NCBI GenBank assembly: GCA_022823505.1
Contig: JAJEIA010000001.1
Coordinates: forward strand, 1-64,000
DNA length: 64,000 nt
Origin: Dehalococcoidia bacterium
Lineage (GTDB): Bacteria; Chloroflexota; Dehalococcoidia; Lucifugimonadales; UBA3495
Reading direction: 5' to 3'
Position 1 is the stretch's first letter; every line of letters begins with the position of its first letter. This document shows positions 51,000 through 59,977 of this stretch, one piece after another. The notes below the pieces were generated by a model that was not told the origin of the DNA, made no database searches, and saw nothing but the letters and a program-made list of their open reading frames with translations. Made by a program: the position numbers and the translations under genes.

Positions 51000-52283
51000 C
51001 TAGATGCTGCCGGAGAGCTGGTTGATCACCAGGCCGGTGGGTAGTTTGGGGTAGAAGAAGGTCGATTTGGGCGGAAGGCGGTTGCCGGCGCTGACGATCT
51101 GACGGAAGGGTTCCAGTGGGAAGGGCTTGAGCAGGATGGCCGCCTGCTGCTCGCCGACGTTGACCTGCTGGACGATGGCCTCGTGGTTGGGGCTGTAGTC
51201 GACGTGCTGGGCCAGCGCGTCTCCCAGCACCGGCTCCAGCACTCGGTCCTGCAGCACCCACGCCTCGGAGACCGCCAGCTGACCCCAGGCGGCCCAGTCT
51301 ACGCCGTCGCGCAGCGTGTGGATGGTGGGCGGGCCGTCACCCCAGAAGACGGCGAAGCAGTGGCCGTTCTCGCCGACGCGGGCGACATCGGACACCGCCG
51401 CGGCGGGAGTAATGTCGGGGTTCAACGGACGTGCGTCGAAGTACTCGTCCATTTTGGAACGTACGGCGTCGAGCTGCTCGGCCGACATGCCGCCGGCGAC
51501 CCGATGGTAGGGCAGCAGCAGCAGACCGGGGTCGTCGAACTCGACCAGGGACATCATCACGTAGTTGCTGGCGGCGCGGTCATCGGACTGCTCGGCGCCG
51601 GGCCGGCTGCGCCGGTAACGCAGGGCGGCCTCGTAGCGGTGGTGGCCGTCGGCGAGGAAAATGGCCCGGCCGGCAAAGGTATCGATGATGCTGGCCTGCG
51701 TGGCGTCATCGGCGATGCGCCAGAACTCCGCGTTGCCCCCGGCGGGAGTCGCCGCCGAGGCGTCCGGCGGCTCGGAGATGATCCGGTCGAACACGCGCTG
51801 GAGGCTGCCCTCCGAGTCGCGGTACAGCGACAGGATGGGGCTGAACTGGGCCTGGCAGGCATCCAGCAATGCCACCCGGTCCAGCACCGACGGTTCACGG
51901 GTGAACTCGTGAGGCAGAACCGACCCGGCGTCGTAGTCCTCCACCAGCACGTCGGCGAACAGGCCCAGGTGCTGGTAGCGGCGGCCGCCGAAGTCGTAGG
52001 CGTGGCGCATCAGGTAGAACGATGCCGCGTCGTCCTGGCGTATGACGCCGTCGGCCAGCCAGCGCTGGAACAGTCCCGCAGCCTGCTGGTAGCCGGCCTG
52101 GGGATCCACCGGGTCCGGCTGTTCGCCGCCCTCCAGGTGGACGGCGTTGTAGGGGCTACGCTGCTGGAGCTCGGTTTTGAGCTCCGGTCCGATCATGTCG
52201 TAGGGCGGGCAGATGACGGAGGACAGGTTGCCCACGGCGGCGGGGTCGTAGCGGCAACCGCGGAAGGGTTTGATGGTGGCCAT
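51000..52283 (-). CDS. DUF1015 family protein
   Basis: 427 residues. The family marks are CPPYDMIGPE at about residue 25 and AIFLADGHHRYEAALRYRR at about residue 210. DUF1015 is conserved in many bacteria, often near serine or phosphoglycerate metabolism genes, but its activity is not established. It follows the Uma2 pair in the same direction. Confidence 0.88.
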   Translation of the reverse strand: MATIKPFRGCRYDPAAVGNLSSVICPPYDMIGPELKTELQQRSPYNAVHLEGGEQPDPVDPQAGYQQAAGLFQRWLADGVIRQDDAASFYLMRHAYDFGGRRYQHLGLFADVLVEDYDAGSVLPHEFTREPSVLDRVALLDACQAQFSPILSLYRDSEGSLQRVFDRIISEPPDASAATPAGGNAEFWRIADDATQASIIDTFAGRAIFLADGHHRYEAALRYRRSRPGAEQSDDRAASNYVMMSLVEFDDPGLLLLPYHRVAGGMSAEQLDAVRSKMDEYFDARPLNPDITPAAAVSDVARVGENGHCFAVFWGDGPPTIHTLRDGVDWAAWGQLAVSEAWVLQDRVLEPVLGDALAQHVDYSPNHEAIVQQVNVGEQQAAILLKPFPLEPFRQIVSAGNRLPPKSTFFYPKLPTGLVINQLSGSI

Positions 52284-52596
52284 GGCTGGTTTGGCTCCGG
52301 GAGTTCGGGTTTGGCAGCATTATACGATAGCGAGGTTCGACGTCCGGCATTCGGGCCGGGCACGGATCAAGGAACGGGCCGGCAGATAGCGAGAAACTTT
52401 CAATACAAACGGCATGTATTTCCGGCAAGAGCCGGTAATCTGTCGCATTCAGTCACATATCGTGTCGATCCGGTCAGCTGAATACCGAATAGCGATCAGC
52501 CTGTTACACTGCAGACAGGTTTCAATAGCTTATCCCTTTCACTGTGTCGACATACCTTAACGGAGTCCGGTCATTACCGGGGAAGAGCGGGGTGAT
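52284..52596. other. intergenic region before the repeat-protein gene
   Basis: 313 bases with no supported gene. The left end must carry the DUF1015 promoter (ATTATACGATAG at 52318-52329 could be a -10 on either strand). The right end leads the secreted repeat protein. A ttacactgcagacaggt run at 52503 was noticed but no confident element was found. Confidence 0.4.
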
Positions 52597-53658
52597 ATGG
52601 GAAAGAGTTTTGGTTCGAGTGTTGTCGCGCTGGTGATGGCGCTGGCTCTGGTGTGGGGAGGCGTGGCCTCTGCGGTGGGCGCGGCTGGCGTTGAACACGC
52701 TGCGAACGCTGCCGTCATTTCCCGATCCGTCCTGTCGCCGGTGGATGAAGCGGATGACGATGAAGAGGACGACGGCGACGCCATTGTTCCCGTAACAGAC
52801 GACGACGGCTTCGTCACACCATATACCGATGGCGGCGCGGATACCATAAACGGCGAGGGCATCGACACGCCCGAAACGGAAAATGAGGGGGCAGACGCAC
52901 CTTCCGTTTCGCAGGGCCTCGCCGACGTGCCCGACAACGACGGTGCGGCCAGGGACGCCGTAGGCGCTCCTGAGACCAGCGATCAAGCGGTTGCCGCCCT
53001 CTACACGGACAACGACGGAGTGGATACCACCGACAACGACAACATCGACACGCCGTACACGGATAACGACGGGAACGAGACGGTCAGCGAGACGGACAAC
53101 GACGGGACGGATACGGATGGCATAGACACGCCGACCACGGATAACGACGGGGTGGAAACCCCGTACACCGATAACGATGGCGTGGACACCACGGATAACG
53201 ATGGAGTGGAAACGCCCTACACGGACAACGACGGAGTGGATACCACCGACAACGACAACATCGACACGCCGTACACGGATAACGACGGGAATGAGACGGT
53301 CAGCGAGACGGACAACGATGGGACGGATACGGACGGCATAGACACGCCGACCACGGACAACGACGGGGTGGAAACTCCCTACACCGATAACGATGGCGTT
53401 GATACTACCGACCGTGACGGTATAGACACTCCGACGCCGACAGACAACGACGGGGTAGACACTCCGGAGGTTGCGTTCACCGCAGGCACGGACGATACGG
53501 CCACAGCGCCGACGCCGTCGCCGGTGACCCCATCGCCGGCAACGCCATCGCCGGTGACCCCATCGCCGGCAACGCCGTCGCCGGTCACGCCATCGCCGGC
53601 AACGCCATCGCCGGCAACGCCCAGCCCGGATACACCGGATACTGGCAACAGCAGCTAG
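52597..53658 (+). CDS. secreted acidic DNDG-repeat protein with TPSP stalk
   Basis: 353 residues. A signal peptide (SVVALVMALALVWGGVASAV, cleavage near residue 30) is followed by a strongly acidic region (DEADDDEEDDGD). Residues about 75-305 are repeats such as YTDNDGVDTTDNDN, YTDNDG and ETDNDGTDTDGID, recalling calcium-binding DxDxDG loops of thrombospondin type 3 or dockerin. The end is a PTPSPVTPSPATPSP stalk followed by a short PDTPDTGNSS tail. There is no membrane anchor or clear LPxTG, so it is secreted or loosely held. No known family recognised. Confidence 0.7.
   Translation: MGKSFGSSVVALVMALALVWGGVASAVGAAGVEHAANAAVISRSVLSPVDEADDDEEDDGDAIVPVTDDDGFVTPYTDGGADTINGEGIDTPETENEGADAPSVSQGLADVPDNDGAARDAVGAPETSDQAVAALYTDNDGVDTTDNDNIDTPYTDNDGNETVSETDNDGTDTDGIDTPTTDNDGVETPYTDNDGVDTTDNDGVETPYTDNDGVDTTDNDNIDTPYTDNDGNETVSETDNDGTDTDGIDTPTTDNDGVETPYTDNDGVDTTDRDGIDTPTPTDNDGVDTPEVAFTAGTDDTATAPTPSPVTPSPATPSPVTPSPATPSPVTPSPATPSPATPSPDTPDTGNSS
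53002..53406 (+). repeat. 216-base direct repeat in the DNDG gene
   Basis: The segment beginning tacacggacaacgacggag at 53002 recurs at 53218, an offset of 216 bases (72 codons). The two copies stay nearly identical for about 190 bases, with only synonymous-looking changes. This is an in-frame tandem duplication within a lower-order D-N-D-G repeat. Confidence 0.75.
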
Positions 53659-53664
53659 AGCACT

Positions 53665-54852
53665 ATGACTGCTGCAGCTGTTTCATGGGATTCTCTGGCG
53701 GGGACTGGTGACCTCCATAATCCCGATTGGGCCTGGCAGGTTTATTGCCATGCGTACGGGCGACCGGAGGAAGAGCCGCTGAACGTGGAGGTCCTGGAGG
53801 TCTCACGGGTTCGAGGTCGGCGCTCACGGGCAACTTACGAGGCGGAATGGCCCGAGGACGTCTACGTCCCCAACCAGCGGTTCACCCTGCTGCGGGATGA
53901 GGGTGGAGCGGCACAGGTCTTTCGATTCCCCGAAGATCCGGACCTGCCGGGACTGGGCGGCGCCGCAGATCCCGAGTCCGCACTGGGGCTGGTCAAGAAA
54001 CACGTCATGTCCATTCCGCCGCGGCGGATACGCGTTGAGGTGGTGCGGTACCGTCCCGGGAGCCACGCGGTGCTTCGGCACCGGCTTGGTAGGGCCAGGT
54101 TCTACGCGAGGGCGATGAAGCCAACCGCGGTCCAACCCCTGCTGGATGCCACCAGGCTGGTCGCCCGCTCCAGCTTTTCGGTTCCCAGGATTGCCGGCTG
54201 CTGGCACGATGGCGCTGTGGTTTGGACGTCGGAGATCCCGGGCGAGAACCTGCGTCAATATATCCGGGCCGGCAAGCAGCCCGACACCGATGCGCTGCTG
54301 GCAGGGCTGGAAAGCATCTGGGCCATCCCGGCGGAAGCCGGCAGCAGCCGCCCGTTCGATCTGGCCGGGCGCTACCGCGGCGCGAGGCGGGAGATCCAGC
54401 ACGCGGCGCGGGACCACGACGGTGTCCGCAGCGAATTGGATCGCGCGGTTTCGTCCCTGGAGCCGTTTATCCGGTCGTGGCAGCCCCGGGGCACGGCGCA
54501 CAACGACTTCTACGACGACCAGATGCTGGTTTTGCCGGACGGACGCCTGGTGCTGGTCGATTACGAGGAGGCGGGACCCGGAGACCCGATGCTGGACGTG
54601 GGCAACTTCCTCGCCCATCTGCGGTGGAGCGCCATGACGGGAACAGAGAAGCGTGCGACGATCAGGATGGAGTACCACGGTATCTTCAAGAGCGTTGCCC
54701 TGGACCGCTTCGGCTGGGACGAGCATGAACTTGCCCTGCGCGAAGGGATCTGCCTGTTCCGGACGTGCATCTTTCCCGTGATACGGCCCAGGCCAGACTG
54801 GGCCGAGAGACTGCGAAGCGGCCTCGGCTTGGTCAACGAGGCCATAGGCTGA
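53665..54852 (+). CDS. aminoglycoside-phosphotransferase-like kinase
   Basis: 395 residues. The kinase catalytic loop reads TAHNDFYDDQMLVL, with the Mg-binding motif in LVDYEEAGPGDPMLDVGNFLAHL, both near residues 285-320. This is the pattern of APH/choline kinase-like proteins, which phosphorylate small molecules. HND replaces the usual HGD. The N-terminal about 80 residues resemble no known domain. It starts seven bases after the repeat protein gene. Confidence 0.8.
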   Translation: MTAAAVSWDSLAGTGDLHNPDWAWQVYCHAYGRPEEEPLNVEVLEVSRVRGRRSRATYEAEWPEDVYVPNQRFTLLRDEGGAAQVFRFPEDPDLPGLGGAADPESALGLVKKHVMSIPPRRIRVEVVRYRPGSHAVLRHRLGRARFYARAMKPTAVQPLLDATRLVARSSFSVPRIAGCWHDGAVVWTSEIPGENLRQYIRAGKQPDTDALLAGLESIWAIPAEAGSSRPFDLAGRYRGARREIQHAARDHDGVRSELDRAVSSLEPFIRSWQPRGTAHNDFYDDQMLVLPDGRLVLVDYEEAGPGDPMLDVGNFLAHLRWSAMTGTEKRATIRMEYHGIFKSVALDRFGWDEHELALREGICLFRTCIFPVIRPRPDWAERLRSGLGLVNEAIG

Positions 54853-54925
54853 AACGGATCACCCCCGTGCGGAACTCCATGCTGGGCGCGAGGAGCATCG
54901 GCACGGGGGCAAAAACCGGTCGCGG

Positions 54926-55879
54926 TCAGTCGTTCGGGATCAGGGGCATCACCTCGCGGGAGAAGCGTTCCATGGCTTCCTGCTGCTGCGCGGCGCTGTC
55001 GGCGGGGAAGCTGAAGATGAAGTGCTGCACGCCCAGGTCCTGGTACTGGCGCAGGTCGGCGGCGATCTGCTCGGGGATGCCGGACACCATGCGGCGCTCG
55101 GCCTGGGGCGCGTCGTGGAACACGCAGTCGGTGCTGAACACCAGGTCGACGGCGTCCTCGGCGCGGCCGGCCCTCGCGCTGACGCGGCGCAGGCGGGCGA
55201 TCTTCTCGGCAAGCTCCTCGGGCTCCAGGATGGCCGGCGGGCGCAGGCCGATGGGCATCCAGCCGTCGCCCAGGGTGGCGGCGCGGCGGATGGCCGGGTT
55301 GGTGTGGCCGCCGATCCAGATGGGCGGATGGGGCTTCTGCACGGGCTTGGGCAAGAATCCGGCGCCGCTGATGTCGTAGTGCTCGCCGTGGAACTCGGGG
55401 TTGTCGGAGGTCCAGAGCTCCTTGAATATCTGGATGTACTCGTCGGTGACCTGCCCGCGCTGGGCGTAGGTGTCCAGACCCATAGCCTGGAACTCCTCCT
55501 CCATCCAGCCGACGCCGGCGCCCAGGATCAGGCGGCCGCCGCTGAGGACGTCCAGGGTGGCCAGGATCTTGGCGGTGAGCACCGGGTTCCGATAGGGGAG
55601 GATGAGCACGTGGGTGCCCAATTTGACGCGGGTGGTGCAGCCGGCCAGGAAGTTCAGGGCGGCCAGGGGTTCGAAGTAGGTGTTGTCCCGCTGGAAAGGC
55701 GCCACGCCGTCGGCGGCATAGGGGTAGAAGGACGAGACCTCGTGGGGGATGATGATGTGGTCGCTGACCCACACGTGGTCGAAGGACAGGTCCTCGGCGC
55801 GCTGGGCGAGGGTGCGCAGGTTTTCAGGCGATGCCATGGCTCCGCGGCTGGGCAGGGAGCATCCGAAAGTTACGGGCAT
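54926..55879 (-). CDS. LLM-class (probably F420-dependent) oxidoreductase
   Basis: 317 residues of the luciferase-like family: MPVTFGCSLPSRG, RVKLGTHVLILPYRNPVLTA and LDVLSGGRLILGAGVGWMEEEF, then the C-terminal DLRQYQDLGVQHFIFSFP. The TPD-type N-terminus fits the F420 subgroup. Substrate unknown. It is convergent with the phosphotransferase gene. Confidence 0.88.
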   Translation of the reverse strand: MPVTFGCSLPSRGAMASPENLRTLAQRAEDLSFDHVWVSDHIIIPHEVSSFYPYAADGVAPFQRDNTYFEPLAALNFLAGCTTRVKLGTHVLILPYRNPVLTAKILATLDVLSGGRLILGAGVGWMEEEFQAMGLDTYAQRGQVTDEYIQIFKELWTSDNPEFHGEHYDISGAGFLPKPVQKPHPPIWIGGHTNPAIRRAATLGDGWMPIGLRPPAILEPEELAEKIARLRRVSARAGRAEDAVDLVFSTDCVFHDAPQAERRMVSGIPEQIAADLRQYQDLGVQHFIFSFPADSAAQQQEAMERFSREVMPLIPND

Positions 55880-55986
55880 GGGGTGCCTCCGTGTTGGCGT
55901 TCAGGTTCGGGTGGGGCTGGGTGAACGGGGCCGATGCTATACTACCTGCATACCTGCGGCAAGCAGACATTCACGCAGAACGTACT

Positions 55987-56439
55987 ATGCCACCCCGAAC
56001 CCGACGACAATCTCCCGAACGGCGGGATGCCGCCATAAGGAAGCATCTACCCAAGGCGCGGGAGTACTGGTCGAAATGGCCGGCATACCTTGCGGAGGCG
56101 GACCTTTGCCAGGCCGGGGAAAAGGCGTGGGGAGCCGTGGCACAGTTGACTAAAGCGATAGCTACGCATCGCGGTTGGCAGCATTCCGATCACGATCGGC
56201 TCCGAGAGGTCATTCGTGAACTGGCAAACGAGTCCAGCGACCATCGGGAGACCATCATTCGCGGCCTGACCTCCGCCGACATCCTGCATGGCAACTTCTA
56301 CGAAGTGTTCCTGGACCGTTACCAGACGGAGCTGGCGCTGAATGACACGGCCCTTCTGATGGAGGCGCTTTGGGCCGAACTTCCCGACGAGTACACGGGC
56401 GGGGCAGGTTTCGCCGAATGGGTTGAGAGGGAATACTAA
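55987..56439 (+). CDS. PaREP1-like small protein, pair 5 copy 1
   Basis: 150 residues from ATG 55987, preceded by a TATACT -10-like box at 55938. The N-terminus RTRRQSPERRDAAIRKHLPK is basic. Then come QAGEKAWGAVAQLTKAIA and ADILHGNFYEVFL, the two PaREP1/HEPN-type marks. A near-identical copy follows after two bases. Function is unknown. Confidence 0.8.
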   Translation: MPPRTRRQSPERRDAAIRKHLPKAREYWSKWPAYLAEADLCQAGEKAWGAVAQLTKAIATHRGWQHSDHDRLREVIRELANESSDHRETIIRGLTSADILHGNFYEVFLDRYQTELALNDTALLMEALWAELPDEYTGGAGFAEWVEREY

Positions 56440-56441
56440 CC

Positions 56442-56894
56442 ATGCCGCCGCGACAGCGACGCCAGTCTCCTGAACGGCGCGATGCCGCCATTCGCAAGCA
56501 TTTGCCGAAGGCAAAGGAGTACTGGTCCAAATGGCCAGCATACCTGGCCCAGGGCGACCTGTGCCAGGCCGGCGAGAAGGGCTGGGGAGCGGTGGCCCAA
56601 CTGGCGAAAGCAGTGGCGAGTCATCGAGGTTGGGTCCACTCGGGGCACGAGGAGATCCGAAGCATTATTCGCCAGATAGCCGACGAGTCTCCTGATGAAC
56701 CGGATATCCGGAGAGCATTGTTAGCCGCTGAATCGCTTCACGGGAACTTTTACGAAATCCATCTGGACTACCGGGGCACGCAATTGGCTCTTGAAGACGC
56801 TGCATATCTAATGGTTGTCCTTTGGGGGCTGCTCCCGGGAGAATATACCGACGAAGTTGCGTTTGACGAGTGGGCCGCCTCGAACGAGAATTGA
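56442..56894 (+). CDS. PaREP1-like small protein, pair 5 copy 2
   Basis: 150 residues, the same length as copy 1 and similar along its whole length (QSPERRDAAIRKHLPKAK, EKGWGAVAQLAKAV, ESLHGNFYEIHLDY). Two bases separate it from copy 1. mnmA begins only three bases after it, so the pair sits at the head of a housekeeping operon that includes rnhB and yraN. Confidence 0.8.
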   Translation: MPPRQRRQSPERRDAAIRKHLPKAKEYWSKWPAYLAQGDLCQAGEKGWGAVAQLAKAVASHRGWVHSGHEEIRSIIRQIADESPDEPDIRRALLAAESLHGNFYEIHLDYRGTQLALEDAAYLMVVLWGLLPGEYTDEVAFDEWAASNEN

Positions 56895-56897
56895 AGC

Positions 56898-58040
56898 ATG
56901 AGTGTCGCTGCCAGCCATACGATCCCCAACCGTGTCGTCGTCGCCATGAGCGGCGGCGTTGACTCTTCGGTGGCGGCCCTGCTGCTCCACCGGCGGGGCT
57001 ACGATGTCATCGGCGTTACGATGAAGCTTTACGACATCGACCAGGCCGACCTGCCGGAATACTACCGGGGCTGCTGCACGCTGGACGACGTGGAAGACGC
57101 CCGGGCGGTGTGCCGCATCCTGGGCGTGCCCCATTACGTGTTGAACGTGCAGCGGGAGTTCCGCGCCTTCGTCATCGACTACTTCCGCAGCGAATACGAG
57201 AACGGTCGGACGCCGCACCCGTGCATCGCCTGCAACGACAAGATCAAGTTCAGCTTCCTGGCGCAGCGGGCCCGGATGCTGCAGGCGTCGTACGTCGCCA
57301 CCGGCCACTACGCCCGCATCGAGGCCGATGGTGCCGGTGGGTGGGCATTGCGCCGCGGAGTTGACGCGGACAAGGACCAGTCCTACGTGCTGTTCGGCAT
57401 GCGGCAGGAGCAGTTGGCGGCGACTCTGATGCCGGTGGGGCACTACCCCAAGCCGGAGATCCGCCGCTTGGCCGAGGAGGCGGGGTTCCCCAACGCCGAC
57501 AAGCCGGACAGCCAGGACATCTGCTTCATTCCCACCGGCGATTACCGTGAGTTCCTGCGGGAGCGTACCGACGAACATCCCGGCGACATCGTGGACGCCG
57601 AGGGCAACGTGCTGGGTCAGCACGAAGGGGTCCAGTATTTCACCGTTGGCCAGCGCCGCGGCCTAGGCCTCTCCGGCGGTCCGCCGCGCTTCGTGATCCG
57701 CCTCGAGCCGGACACGCGTAAGGTGGTGGTGGGGTCTGAGACCGACCTGTATCAGGACACGCTGTACGCCGACCCGGTGTCGTGGGTGTCCGGCGTTCCT
57801 CCGGTTGGGCCGGTGGATGTGACCGTCAAGATACGCTACAAGTTCGCGGAAGCGCCGGCGACCGTTACCGCCCTGGGCGACGGCGCGCTGGTGCGGTTCC
57901 ACGAACCCCAACGGGCCATCACGCCGGGGCAGGCGGCGGTGTTCTACCGGGGCGATACCGTTCTGGGCGGCGGTGCCATCGCGGGCACCCGGCCGGCAGA
58001 GCACGCCACTTCCGCCGGCGCGGCGCTGGTCAATGCCTGA
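56898..58040 (+). CDS. mnmA: tRNA-specific 2-thiouridylase
   Basis: 380 residues. The PP-loop is SGGVDSS (18-24), the catalytic cysteines are C112 (PCIACN region) and C209 (DSQDICFIP), and the C-terminal beta-barrel carries GQHEGVQYFTVGQRRG. The enzyme thiolates U34 of Lys, Glu and Gln tRNAs using a persulfide sulfur. Its stop overlaps rnhB by eight bases. Confidence 0.94.
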   Translation: MSVAASHTIPNRVVVAMSGGVDSSVAALLLHRRGYDVIGVTMKLYDIDQADLPEYYRGCCTLDDVEDARAVCRILGVPHYVLNVQREFRAFVIDYFRSEYENGRTPHPCIACNDKIKFSFLAQRARMLQASYVATGHYARIEADGAGGWALRRGVDADKDQSYVLFGMRQEQLAATLMPVGHYPKPEIRRLAEEAGFPNADKPDSQDICFIPTGDYREFLRERTDEHPGDIVDAEGNVLGQHEGVQYFTVGQRRGLGLSGGPPRFVIRLEPDTRKVVVGSETDLYQDTLYADPVSWVSGVPPVGPVDVTVKIRYKFAEAPATVTALGDGALVRFHEPQRAITPGQAAVFYRGDTVLGGGAIAGTRPAEHATSAGAALVNA

Positions 58041-58674
58041 CCTTTCCCTGGAAGCGGAATTCCGCGCCCAGGGCTATCGTCTGGTCGCCGGCGTGGATGA
58101 GGCCGGACGCGGGCCGCTGGCCGGCCCGGTGTCCGCCGCCGCCGTCATCTTGCCGCCCAATCTCACTGGCCAGGAACCGTGGCTCGCGGCCATAGACGAC
58201 AGCAAGCGCCTGTCGGAACGACGACGGATCAAGGCCGCAGATCTGATACGCGAGAATGCCCTCACCTTTGCAGTCGAGCAGGTCTGCCCCGAGGACATCG
58301 ACCGCACGGGGATCGGAAACGCGGTGATACAGGCGATGCTGGCCGCCGTGGAGAGCTTGAAGCCCGCGCCGGACGCGCTGCTCCTGGACTGGGTCCCCAT
58401 GAAAGAGTGGCCGCTGCCGCATCAGGCTGTGGTCAAGGGCGATGCGAAGTCGCTGTCCATCGCGGCGGCCAGCATCCTGGCGAAAGTGGCCCGCGACGAG
58501 CTTATGGTGCAGGCGGATCGCTGCTACCCCGGGTACGGGTTCGCGAGTCACAAGGGGTATGCGACGGCCAAGCACCTGCGCTGCCTGTCCGAGCTGGGGC
58601 CGTCTCCGATACACCGCAGGTCATTCAGCCCGCTGCGACAGGCGAGGCTGCTCTCCGATGCCGAATCCCGATGA
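58033..58674 (+). CDS. rnhB: ribonuclease HII
   Basis: 213 residues from ATG 58033 inside the mnmA end. Catalytic acids are D22 and E23 in GVDEAGRGPLAGPV. The RNase HII-specific KGDAKSLSIAAASILAKVARD lies near 140-160, with the third Asp in LLLDWVPMKE. It cuts RNA in RNA-DNA hybrids, including single ribonucleotides. It overlaps yraN by 17 bases. Confidence 0.93.
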   Translation: MPDLSLEAEFRAQGYRLVAGVDEAGRGPLAGPVSAAAVILPPNLTGQEPWLAAIDDSKRLSERRRIKAADLIRENALTFAVEQVCPEDIDRTGIGNAVIQAMLAAVESLKPAPDALLLDWVPMKEWPLPHQAVVKGDAKSLSIAAASILAKVARDELMVQADRCYPGYGFASHKGYATAKHLRCLSELGPSPIHRRSFSPLRQARLLSDAESR

Positions 58675-59062
58675 TCCCCGGGAGGCTTCCGAGACCTCGT
58701 CGCGAAAGATCGGCGCAATCGGCGAGGAGTTGGCGCGGCATCACCTTGAGGCCAAGAGGTACCGCATTTGGGCGTCAAATTACCGGTGCCGATGGGGCGA
58801 GATCGACCTGATTGCCCGCGACGGGCAGGAGTGGGTCTTCGTGGAGGTTCGCACCCGCCGGAGCGGCGCCTACGGTGGACCGGAGGAATCGCTGACGGAA
58901 ACCAAGGCCCGGCGTCTGATTCTGGCGGCCCAGGACTTTCTCGCTCAGTGTGAAGAGGCCGACCAGGATGCCGACTGGCGGATCGATCTGGTCGCCATCC
59001 GGTTGGGCCTGGGCCGTCGGGTGGTCAGCATCAAACACCTGACAAGCGTGGTTTCGGAATAG
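58658..59062 (+). CDS. yraN: UPF0102/YraN-like nuclease-fold protein
   Basis: 134 residues from ATG 58658. Marks of the family are RKIGAIGEELARHHLEAKRYRI, GEIDLIARDGQEWVFVEVRTR and a C-terminal RIDLVAIRL. The fold is PD-(D/E)XK-like; the cellular role is unclear, though it is usually next to rnhB, as here. The usual VEVK is VEVR in this protein. Confidence 0.9.
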   Translation: MPNPDDPREASETSSRKIGAIGEELARHHLEAKRYRIWASNYRCRWGEIDLIARDGQEWVFVEVRTRRSGAYGGPEESLTETKARRLILAAQDFLAQCEEADQDADWRIDLVAIRLGLGRRVVSIKHLTSVVSE

Positions 59063-59127
59063 CAGTCGGCCGGTGCTACAATCTTGCCCGTCTCCACCGT
59101 GTGACTGATCGCGCCGAGAGGCCCACC

Positions 59128-59874
59128 ATGACAACCAAACCCGCTTCACAGATTGATCCGGCAGGCCGGTCTCCGCGCCTGACTTGGCTGCCGGACCCGC
59201 CAGTTTCGCCGGACATGCAGGAGCAATTCCCTTACATCAGCCGCGCCTATGTGATCCTGGAGGACCATTTCAGCGCGCGCCCGGACGTGTTCGTCGGCGG
59301 CGAGGGCTATCTCTGTTACTCCCCCAGCGACGTTCCAAACGCGCCCAAACCGGACTGCATGGTCGCGATAGGGTTGGAGATTCCGCCGGCGGAGATTACC
59401 GAATCCAACGGCTACGCCATCGGTGAAATCGGCAAGCCGCCCGACTTCGTGCTGGAGGTCGCGTCCAAGAGCACGGGCCGGCGGGACTACATGGAGAAGC
59501 GGGACATCTACGCCGGCTACGGCGTGGCGGAATACTGGCGGTTCGACCACACCGGCGGGCGTTATCACGACACGGCGCTGGCCGGCGACCGGCTGGTTGA
59601 CGGCATCTATGTACCAATCGAAGTGACCGCCGGAGCCGATGACGTCGTGCGCGGATACAGCGCCGCGTTGGGCCTGGAACTGCACTGGTACGACGGTACG
59701 CTCCGCTTCTGGGATCCCGGCACGGGGGAGTATCTGCCCGAGCTGACCGAAGCCAAGGCCCAGCGGGACGCGGCGATCGCCCAGCGGGACGTTGCCACGG
59801 CCCAGCGCGACGCGGCAGTGGAACGGGTGCGCCAGCTGGAAGAGGAACTGGCCCGTCGACAGTCGGGAGAGTAG
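59128..59874 (+). CDS. Uma2 family endonuclease with heptad-repeat tail
   Basis: 248 residues. Core: PKPDCMVAI, PDFVLEVASKSTGRRD and EKRDIYAGYGVAEYWRFD. The tail repeats AQRDAAIAQRDVATAQRDAAV, a strict seven-residue period. It lies between yraN and apt on the same strand and seems inserted in the housekeeping operon. Confidence 0.85.
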   Translation: MTTKPASQIDPAGRSPRLTWLPDPPVSPDMQEQFPYISRAYVILEDHFSARPDVFVGGEGYLCYSPSDVPNAPKPDCMVAIGLEIPPAEITESNGYAIGEIGKPPDFVLEVASKSTGRRDYMEKRDIYAGYGVAEYWRFDHTGGRYHDTALAGDRLVDGIYVPIEVTAGADDVVRGYSAALGLELHWYDGTLRFWDPGTGEYLPELTEAKAQRDAAIAQRDVATAQRDAAVERVRQLEEELARRQSGE

Positions 59875-59977
59875 TGCGGCGCGGTCGGCGGTTGACTGTA
59901 CCATCGGCTGCTAATAGACTAATTCGCGCCTCGCTGCGGACCGTCAGAACGCAGCGGCGGATACTGGCGTCAGTGCC

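Noticed and set aside
51183-52481. Open frame of 432 codons on the plus strand
   Set aside because: Antisense shadow of the DUF1015 gene.
53002-53630. Regular repeats that could look like a CRISPR array
   Set aside because: Repeats are in frame within one coding sequence, with no unique spacers and no cas genes.
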